Positions 8,131 through 13,614 of a stretch of 33,572 nucleotides of DNA are shown here, in pieces. The DNA is from Pedobacter borealis DSM 19626 (lineage in GTDB: Bacteria > Bacteroidota > Bacteroidia > Sphingobacteriales > Sphingobacteriaceae): the NCBI RefSeq assembly GCF_000708285.2, contig NZ_JAUG01000054.1, positions 1-33,572 of the forward strand. The letters run 5' to 3'. The position numbers and the translations under genes are program-made. How positions within the stretch are numbered: the first letter of the stretch is position 1; each line of letters opens with the position of its first letter. The notes beneath the pieces are model-generated. The model was not told the origin of the DNA, made no database searches, and saw nothing but the letters and a program-made list of their open reading frames with translations.

Positions 8131-8273
8131 GTTGTATCATAAAGGCGATTTCGCCTCAGACGTTGTCATGTTGTCCAAAGGACTCCTACGGAGAGCTTGT
8201 CGAAACACTTTAAAGCGTATTTAACAGGTCCTTCGACAAGCTCAGGATGACAAATCTATATTTATGATACAAC
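8131..8273. repeat. Nested inverted-repeat element (MITE-like)
   Basis: The outer arms GTTGTATCATAAA (8131-8143) and TTTATGATACAAC (8261-8273) are a perfect 13-base inverted repeat. Inside are TGTCAT (8164-8169) against ATGACA (8247-8252), and GAGCTTGTCGAA (8193-8204) against TTCGACAAGCTC (8232-8243), a perfect 12-base pair. A small hairpin AGGCGA-TT-TCGCCT lies at 8143-8156. There is no coding capacity. The layout suggests a non-autonomous mobile element or a large RNA hairpin. Confidence 0.6.
8173..8204 (+). repeat. Interspersed repeat segment, copy 1
   Basis: The segment starts GTCCAAAGGACTCCT and ends GTCGAA. It matches the reverse complement of 12740-12772 except for a few bases in the small loop and one inserted base. 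In both copies CTCC and GGAG flank a three-base loop. Confidence 0.55.
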
Positions 8274-8292
8274 CTCATCCTTCCTGCTAGAT

Positions 8293-8379
8293 AGACCCTG
8301 AAATAAATTACCTTCGGTGAGCTCGCTTAAGGCTCGGTTTATTGCGTAGCTTTCCGCTGCGCTACAGGTCAGGGTGACG
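8293..8379 (-). repeat. Palindromic interspersed repeat, interrupted copy
   Basis: AGACCCTGAAATAAATT (8293-8309) is the reverse complement of 53-69, and TCAGGGTGACG (8369-8379) is the reverse complement of 43-53. In the first copy these blocks share a base; here 59 bases separate them, containing a hairpin (GTAGC 8346-8350 with GCTAC 8361-8365). This is either an insertion into the palindrome loop or a longer version of the element. Confidence 0.5.
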
Positions 8380-8448
8380 GCAGTGAGTTGAAAATATCTA
8401 CAGAAGTATTTAAAAGGGCATGTTATTAATCGAGTTCAGGTTAATAAA

Positions 8449-9315
8449 TTAAGCGCTGATTTTATATTGTTTGATAAATTCCCTTGGCGATAAGCCTTTT
8501 ACATCCTTAAAATGTTTGTTGAAATTGGAAATGTTATTATAACCACTTTGATAACAGGTTTCCGTTACATTATAATTGCCTTCCATTAACAATTTGGCTG
8601 CGTGCCCAACCCTTATTTCTTTAATAAATTCTACTAGTGTGCGGTTGGTTTTTTGTTTAAAGAACCTGCAGAAGGCACCTGTAGACATAGGTACGATATC
8701 CGCCACATCGTTCAATGATATATCTTGTTTAAAATTTTTAAATATATAATCGAATACACGGTTAATTTTGTTTGCCTCGTTCGAAGTTTCGACAATACTA
8801 AATGAAGGCGAAGAGAGTGTTTTATAGGAGTCAGATCCGGCAAGCACATCTAAAAGCTGCAGCATTAGGCCCGCACGGTAAAGGCCTGTTTCAGATAACA
8901 TCTGGTTCAGGATTGTTTTGACTCTCCCAATCGTTGCGCCTGTAAATAAAATACCTTTTGCCGCATTTTTGAAAAGTTCGTTCAAACCAGCTGCCTCGGG
9001 TTTGGTTAATAGATCCTTTCCCAAAAAATCAGGGAAAAAATGCAAAACAATCACCTTGGGTTCAACATTAGGATCAATGGTACTGTAATATTGCCAGCAA
9101 TGTGGCAGATAACTGCCCAAAAGAACAAGCTCTGTTCCACTAAAGTCCTCAATATTATCGCCTACAAAACGTTTTCCACAGCAATTTTCGATCAGGGCGA
9201 TTTCAAAATTAACGTGTGATTTTAATGAGGCATATTTTTTTATTTCCAGCATTTCCGACCGCACCGTAAAGGATTGATCGGGCGGAAAAGTGAAGTTCTC
9301 ATAAATATACTGCAT
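8449..9315 (-). CDS. AraC-family transcriptional regulator
   Basis: A 288-residue regulator from the ATG at 9315 (minus strand). An in-frame ATG at 9408 would add 31 hydrophobic residues atypical for this family, while MQYIYENFTFP is a normal start of the N-terminal cupin-like sensor domain (about residues 1-150), so I chose 9315. The C-terminal third holds two helix-turn-helix motifs: ISLNDVADIVPMSTGAFCRFF and the second around VTETCYQSGYNNISNFNKHF, ending in LSPREFIKQYK, the AraC/XylS signature. It is convergent with the sugar operon at 1632-8057 and divergent from the GH95-like gene at 10129, and could regulate either in response to a sugar. No partner operator could be identified with confidence. 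Confidence 0.92.
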   Translation of the reverse strand: MQYIYENFTFPPDQSFTVRSEMLEIKKYASLKSHVNFEIALIENCCGKRFVGDNIEDFSGTELVLLGSYLPHCWQYYSTIDPNVEPKVIVLHFFPDFLGKDLLTKPEAAGLNELFKNAAKGILFTGATIGRVKTILNQMLSETGLYRAGLMLQLLDVLAGSDSYKTLSSPSFSIVETSNEANKINRVFDYIFKNFKQDISLNDVADIVPMSTGAFCRFFKQKTNRTLVEFIKEIRVGHAAKLLMEGNYNVTETCYQSGYNNISNFNKHFKDVKGLSPREFIKQYKISA

Positions 9316-9849
9316 GTTGGTTAGTTGTTTTTGGTTAACCGAGGGCGTTTGATCTATATAAATATACCCTAATATATTCAGGAAAATAAGCAAATGCAAA
9401 AAAAACATTACAAAAGATCAAATTAAAGGTAGTTGTGCCAAGTTATTCTTCTGAGTTTTAGCAATAGGAGGGAAGATCATTGAAACTGAAATTCAAATGA
9501 ATAATTTATGGAAAAATTGTTGAAAGTATATTTAGAAGCGCTGGGCGCTATGTATATGGGTTTACCACAATATGAGTTAGCTCTGGTCAGAGATAAAAGC
9601 CGGAGGTTTTAAGAGTGGTTTATCTTCAGTACCGGTTCCTTGTAGCAACTTTAAGGAAAAATAAATAAACCATCCCGGTGGCCGTTTTGGCAAATGCAGC
9701 AGGATGAATACGTCCTGCTTACATTTTGTTAACTGATAAATAAGCTTACCTGAACTTCAGGAAACGTCTACTTCTTCCTTTACTTAACCCCCTAATGATG
9801 AAAAGAGCAAGATATATATAAGCCCGACGAGAAAATAGAAGAAAGTGTT
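9316..9849. other. Gene-poor divergent intergenic region
   Basis: The 534 bases between the AraC gene and the small ORF at 9850 contain no convincing gene. What is visible: a 34-codon open frame (9508-9612, beginning MEKLLKVYLEALG), a hairpin AGCAGGA/TCCTGCT (9698-9704 with 9713-9719), and a perfect 13-base palindrome at 9749-9761. The region probably holds the divergent promoters for the AraC gene and the GH95-like gene. Confidence 0.45.
9749..9761. promoter_or_regulatory. Perfect palindrome CCTGAACTTCAGG, possible operator
   Basis: A 6+1+6 inverted repeat lies in the divergent region about 90 bases before the small ORF. Its symmetry would suit a dimeric regulator, but CTGAA/TTCAG also forms the core of the local interspersed repeats, so it may be a remnant of one. 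Confidence 0.25.
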
Positions 9850-10044
9850 ATGCCTTCGGGAATAAGGATCAATAGGGATTTGTCGATCGACGAATTTGAA
9901 TCCTTAACAGAAGGACAACTGGTATTAAATGAAAGCGGTATGTCTGCAATTGTCCTGAATGTGGAGATTGTAAGCCATTTAACCGAAAAGCATATTTACC
10001 TCAAACTTTCCTCTTGTCCGAAAACGATTCTCATTATCAAATAG
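9850..10044 (+). CDS. Hypothetical 64-residue protein
   Basis: A small open frame of 64 residues, beginning MPSGIRINRDLSIDEFESL. It has acidic and hydrophobic stretches that could form one small alpha/beta fold, with no signal peptide or membrane span. A purine-rich stretch (GAAGAAAG) lies just before the ATG. Nothing in the protein is recognised. It lies 84 bases upstream of the GH95-like gene on the same strand, with a 7-base hairpin between them, so it could be a leader ORF or a small independent gene. Coding status is uncertain. Confidence 0.4.
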   Translation: MPSGIRINRDLSIDEFESLTEGQLVLNESGMSAIVLNVEIVSHLTEKHIYLKLSSCPKTILIIK

Positions 10045-10054
10045 TAAGTTAGTG

Positions 10055-10073
10055 AATGAGGGCTGTCCTCATT
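10055..10073 (+). promoter_or_regulatory. Hairpin between small ORF and GH95-like gene
   Basis: AATGAGG (10055-10061) pairs with CCTCATT (10067-10073) around a five-base loop. No T-run follows, so it is not a classic terminator. It could be a processing, attenuation or stability element in the leader of the GH95-like gene. Confidence 0.35.
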
Positions 10074-10128
10074 AGGGGCATGATGAAAAGCAATGACCAA
10101 ATAGCAGTAGCTTTGGATAAATAATTGA

Positions 10129-12276
10129 ATGATGAAGGTATTAAGTGCTGCTTTTTTATTGATAATATGCTCCCTGAGCGGGTGGTCTCAGAACATTTGG
10201 ACAAAACCGCCAAGCCGTACACCAAATGATGTTTCGATCGATGCACCGCTAATGGGTAACGGTGATGTAACGATGAGCGTTGGTTTTAAAGAGGGCCGCT
10301 TAAGGTATTACCTTTCAAAGAACGATTTTTGGCGTTTAAAATCAAAAGGCGATGGACTTTCAGGGCCACGTGTGGTTGGTTTTCTGGATATTAAAACTGA
10401 AGGTTTTACGGATGATAACTTTTCAGCAGAGCAGTTGCTCAAAAACGGTGTTACTTCCTGTTTGTTAAAAAAAGACAAACAAAGCTTAACAGCACGGTCG
10501 TGGGTATCGGCAACCGAAAACCTGATCTTTATAGAATTAAGTACATCTGAAAAACCAGCTAAGGTATCTGTTCGCCTGAATGCTCCTGAAAACCCTCAAG
10601 CAAAACTGAAAACAGGCGAAACCAACAATGTTTATTGGCTTACACGCTCGTTTGAAGATAGCGTTGATATTAAGACCGAAGTGTCTGTAGCCTTAAAAAC
10701 AATCAATCACCGGGATAGTATTATCCTCTTACAGTCGGGGCAGAAGATAGTAGTAGCGCTCGCTATCGAAAGCAGATTTAAGAAATCAGCACCTCTAGAT
10801 GATGTACTGAAGAGGATAGCTAAACTGGATGAAAACTCGGTTAAACCGGTATGGGATAAACACAATGCATGGTGGGAGTGCTATTGGAAAAAATCAAGCA
10901 TCACCATCGAAGATCCCATATTGATGAAAGCTTATCAACAGGGCCAGTATACCATGGCCGCTTGCAGCCGAGATCTGACATTCCCGCCGGGGATATTCGG
11001 TTTCACCACTACAGATAAACCAGCATGGAACGGTGACTATCATTTAAATTATAATTTCCAGGCTCCTTTTTATGCATTGTATGCAGCCAACCGTTTAGCA
11101 CAGGCGGAACCACATGATGCGCCGCTTATTGATTTTATACCTAGAGGAAAGTGGTATGCAAAAAATATCAGTAACGCCCGCGGGATTTTGTATCCGGTAG
11201 GTATAGGGCCAATGGGCATTGAAGTTACCCGAGACTTCCCTTCGAAAAATTACCTGCAGCGTAAAGATATTGAACAGGGCGGATTGTTTTTTGGGCAACG
11301 TTCAAACGCGGCCTATGGACTGCTTAACATGGCACAGCAATGGCGCTGCACCTATGATGAAAAATACGGTAAAAAAATATATCCATATGCACTAGCCATT
11401 GTAGATTTTTGGGAAGATTACCTAAAACTAGAAGACGACAAGTATGTTATTTATGGCGATGCCATCCATGAAGGTTCAGGACATGATAAAAACCCGATTT
11501 TATCGTTAGGACTGGTTAGAAATGCGTTTGAGCTGATTGTAGATTTAAGTACTTCTTTAAAAATAGACGCAGACAGACAAGGGAAATGGAAGGATATTTT
11601 AGCACGGCTGAGCGACTTCCCTACACAGTTGCGCAACGGCAAAAAAATATTCCGTTATACAGAGCAGGGAGTAGACTGGTGGCCTGACAACGGCTTGGGT
11701 ATACAGCATATTTATCCCTCAAATGCGATTAATCTGGATAGCAACCCTGAAATGCTAACTGTTGCCAACAATACCATTGATGAGATGAAACGCTGGCAGG
11801 ATATGAATACCAGCAGTAGTTTTTTTATGGCGGCAATCCGGATCGGATACGATCCTGTTGTTGTTTTAAATGAATTGCGCAAATATGCGCAGCATACTTA
11901 TCCCAACGGTTTCCAGTTAAATAATCCACACGGGATTGAAAACAGCTGTACTGTGGCCAATGCGCTTAACGAAATGCTTTGCATGAGTGTGGGCAATGTA
12001 ATCCGTTTATTTAATGGCTTACCAAAAGGACAGAATGCGAGTTTCGAGAATATCAGGGCGTGGGGCGCTTTTCTGGTTTCTGCTAATCGCAAAAATGAAA
12101 TCATTTCCAATGTTAACATCGTTAGTGAAAAAGGGAAAACCTGTGTATTGGTCAACCCATGGCCAAACAAGAAAGTACTCGTGATCAGAAATGGGAAAAA
12201 ATCGGAGCGCTTGCAAGGGGATAAGATCTCGTTCAAGACTAAAATAAACGAAGTGATACAATTACAGGTATTATAA
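10129..12276 (+). CDS. Secreted GH95-like glycoside hydrolase
   Basis: The protein has 715 residues with a Sec signal (cleavage near GWSQ); ATG at 10129 or the next codon at 10132 can start it. An N-terminal beta-sandwich (PLMGNGDVTMSVGFKEG) is followed by a helical barrel with WNGDYHLNYN (300-309), matching the GH95 consensus around the two catalytic Asn residues (Asn307 and Asn309 here). HEGSGHD carries Glu448, a candidate general acid. The C-terminal part (NALNEMLCMS..., LPKGQNASFENIRAWGAFLVSA, ...NPWPNK) also follows GH95 layout. Known GH95 enzymes are alpha-1,2-L-fucosidases and alpha-L-galactosidases, but the DGN stretch before the EML helix reads ENS here (Glu604), so specificity may differ. 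It is followed by a terminator and probably forms its own transcript. Confidence 0.72.
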   Translation: MMKVLSAAFLLIICSLSGWSQNIWTKPPSRTPNDVSIDAPLMGNGDVTMSVGFKEGRLRYYLSKNDFWRLKSKGDGLSGPRVVGFLDIKTEGFTDDNFSAEQLLKNGVTSCLLKKDKQSLTARSWVSATENLIFIELSTSEKPAKVSVRLNAPENPQAKLKTGETNNVYWLTRSFEDSVDIKTEVSVALKTINHRDSIILLQSGQKIVVALAIESRFKKSAPLDDVLKRIAKLDENSVKPVWDKHNAWWECYWKKSSITIEDPILMKAYQQGQYTMAACSRDLTFPPGIFGFTTTDKPAWNGDYHLNYNFQAPFYALYAANRLAQAEPHDAPLIDFIPRGKWYAKNISNARGILYPVGIGPMGIEVTRDFPSKNYLQRKDIEQGGLFFGQRSNAAYGLLNMAQQWRCTYDEKYGKKIYPYALAIVDFWEDYLKLEDDKYVIYGDAIHEGSGHDKNPILSLGLVRNAFELIVDLSTSLKIDADRQGKWKDILARLSDFPTQLRNGKKIFRYTEQGVDWWPDNGLGIQHIYPSNAINLDSNPEMLTVANNTIDEMKRWQDMNTSSSFFMAAIRIGYDPVVVLNELRKYAQHTYPNGFQLNNPHGIENSCTVANALNEMLCMSVGNVIRLFNGLPKGQNASFENIRAWGAFLVSANRKNEIISNVNIVSEKGKTCVLVNPWPNKKVLVIRNGKKSERLQGDKISFKTKINEVIQLQVL

Positions 12277-12287
12277 GTATTCAGGAT

Positions 12288-12326
12288 AGAAGCTCCGTAA
12301 AGATTTTCCTGAAGGAGCTTCTTTTC
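12288..12326 (+). terminator. Rho-independent-type terminator after the GH95-like gene
   Basis: GAAGCTCC (12289-12296) pairs with GGAGCTTC (12314-12321), and TTTTC follows at once. It begins 12 bases after the stop codon, so the GH95-like transcript should end here, separate from the mannoside locus. Confidence 0.75.
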
Positions 12327-12386
12327 TATTCCATTAATGTGCCATAAGGCTTGCTTCATATTCAACGCCAATGAAAAGATATTTAA

Positions 12387-12401
12387 GTAGTTTAGAGTTT
12401 G
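12387..12401 (+). promoter_or_regulatory. Repeated GTAGTTTAGnnTTTG motif, copy 3
   Basis: The 15-base layout is identical to copies 1 and 2, with TTGA seven rather than six bases later (12409-12412). It is more than 450 bases from the next start codon and has no TTG at the -33 position, so it is either a distal operator or a chance or decayed copy. Confidence 0.35.
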
Positions 12402-12523
12402 TTTAAATTTGATACAATTATTTTACTTATCTAACATTTTTGTCACACTGAGGGGTAATTTATTTTGTAAAAATCAATATAAATGACATAAGGATTTTTA
12501 GCGGATTGTAAGCTGCGAGGAAT

Positions 12524-12673
12524 CGTCATTGCGAGAAGGCTTTTTCAGCCGACGAAGCAATCTTACAACGATCGCTACTAGCGTGCGCATTAAGATTATT
12601 CATTTTTGCAGTTGTTTTTAAAGGCATTCATGAGCTCGCTTTCGTTCGGTTATCTTCGTGCCTCGCAATGACG
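12524..12673. repeat. Interspersed repeat with 12-base inverted ends
   Basis: CGTCATTGCGAG (12524-12535) and CTCGCAATGACG (12662-12673) are perfect inverted repeats enclosing about 126 bases with no coding capacity. This sequence type is a familiar-looking scattered repeat in Bacteroidota genomes. It could be a MITE-like element or a long hairpin between genes. Confidence 0.55.
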
Positions 12674-12739
12674 ACCTTTCTATGGAGGTCTGTTAATGGT
12701 AGCGGAGTCGATTGCTTTTAATATATCGAAAAACGGGTC

Positions 12740-12772
12740 TTCGACTACGCTCTCCACAGGAGTCCTTTGGAC
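12740..12772 (-). repeat. Interspersed repeat segment, copy 2
   Basis: Reverse-complement match of 8173-8204, starting TTCGAC and ending CCTTTGGAC. The two copies differ in the loop of their central hairpin and by one extra base, showing it is a dispersed family and not a local duplication. Confidence 0.55.
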
Positions 12773-12827
12773 AGACTGACATACTAATAATTTATAATAA
12801 AATTTAAACAGGCTCTTATTTTTTTTA

Positions 12828-12856
12828 TTGAAATATGGTGAAATATTATAATTTTG
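12828..12856 (+). promoter_or_regulatory. Bacteroidota-type promoter of the GntR gene
   Basis: TTG at 12828-12830 and TAATTTTG at 12849-12856 match the -33 TTG and -7 TAnnTTTG elements known for Bacteroidota, with an 18-base spacer. Transcription should start near 12860-12865, leaving almost no leader before the GntR start codon. Confidence 0.6.
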
Positions 12857-12858
12857 TA

Positions 12859-12874
12859 ATATGTATGAACATAT
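12859..12874. promoter_or_regulatory. Palindrome ATATGT-ATGA-ACATAT, candidate GntR operator
   Basis: This perfect 6-4-6 inverted repeat has a GTnnnnAC core, the form typical of GntR-family operators. It covers the predicted transcription start and the first codons of the GntR gene, so binding would block transcription start: a plausible autoregulatory site. I did not find a second copy before the other genes of the locus. Confidence 0.45.
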
Positions 12875-13613
12875 GAACAAAATATCTCAGTTGGATCATG
12901 ATAGTAAAATACCCCTGCATTTTCAGGCAGAGGAGCAATTGAGAAAATTAATTCAGCTTCCTGAGTTTGCTAATGGAGAACTATTTCCAAAAGAAACGGA
13001 TTTGGCCATGCGATGGGGAATATCGAGAAATACACTTCGGCAGGCCATTAATAATCTGGTAAACGAAGGTTTACTGGAGCGGAAAAAGAGAGTTGGAACA
13101 AGGGTTACGCAAGGAAAAATAACCACCAACCTCACCAACTGGACGAGTTTTACGCATGAAATGGAAGATATGGGATTGATTTTTAAAAATCTCGTACTCG
13201 ATGTGCAGAAAAAAAAGGCTAGCGAAGAAGTATCGAAATATCTGCAGATAGAGGTCGATGCCGATGTAATCTGCCTTAAACGTATCCGCAGTATCGATGA
13301 TGGTCCCATGGTCTGTTTCAACTCATATTTTCATCCCCGTATCGGGCTTTCTGAAGATGAAGACTTTAAAAAGCCTTTATACGATTTGCTGGATATGGAC
13401 CACAATATTGTTCCAATGTACTCACAGGAAGAAATAAAAGCGATAGCAGCTACAGCAGAAATAGCCGGTTTGCTTGGAATAAAAAAAGGGTTACCTGTGC
13501 TGGAAAGAAAAAGATTGGTGCTCGATGCAGGCAGAAAACCTATAGAGTACAATATCTGCTATTACCGCAACGATTGGTTTACTTATAGTATTGAGATTAA
13601 ACGTTCGGTGTAA
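12861..13613 (+). CDS. GntR-family (HutC/UTRA-type) transcriptional regulator
   Basis: A 250-residue regulator. The N-terminal winged helix (about 15-85) shows FPKETDLAMRWGISRNTLRQ, the GntR recognition-helix region, followed by the wing KKRVGTRVTQGK. From about 95 on is a UTRA ligand-binding domain (VICLKRIRSIDDGPMVCFNSYFHP...), which usually binds a sugar phosphate or similar metabolite. ATG at 12861 or the in-frame ATG at 12873 (MNKISQLDH) may start the protein; neither has a clear ribosome site. Its stop is one base before the ATG of the kinase/isomerase fusion gene, so the two are co-transcribed, and the ligand could well be mannose-6-phosphate or fructose-6-phosphate (inference). A palindromic candidate operator overlaps its start. 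Confidence 0.92.
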   Translation: MYEHMNKISQLDHDSKIPLHFQAEEQLRKLIQLPEFANGELFPKETDLAMRWGISRNTLRQAINNLVNEGLLERKKRVGTRVTQGKITTNLTNWTSFTHEMEDMGLIFKNLVLDVQKKKASEEVSKYLQIEVDADVICLKRIRSIDDGPMVCFNSYFHPRIGLSEDEDFKKPLYDLLDMDHNIVPMYSQEEIKAIAATAEIAGLLGIKKGLPVLERKRLVLDAGRKPIEYNICYYRNDWFTYSIEIKRSV

Positions 13614-13614
13614 A

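Larger units (their letters stand above)
8058..8448. other. Non-coding repeat-rich intergenic region
   Basis: This 391-base gap between two convergent genes holds no gene I can support. It contains a three-tier inverted repeat (8131-8273), a 32-base segment shared with 12740-12772, and an interrupted copy of the palindromic element at 43-97. It appears to be a landing zone for small interspersed repeats, and its hairpins may end transcription from both sides. Confidence 0.6.
12327..12860. other. Non-coding region before the mannoside locus
   Basis: The 534 bases hold no gene I can support. They contain the third GTAGTTTAGnnTTTG motif (12387), an interspersed repeat bounded by inverted arms (12524-12673), a segment shared with 8173-8204 (12740-12772), and the promoter of the GntR gene (12828-12856). 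Confidence 0.6.

Noticed and set aside
9316..9408. Upstream ATG at 9408 as the start of the AraC regulator
   Set aside because: The extra 31 residues are hydrophobic and unlike AraC sensor domains; ATG at 9315 is better.
11898..12371. Minus-strand frame of 157 codons at the end of the GH95-like gene
   Set aside because: It lies mostly antisense to conserved GH95-like sequence and crosses its terminator; no recognisable protein.
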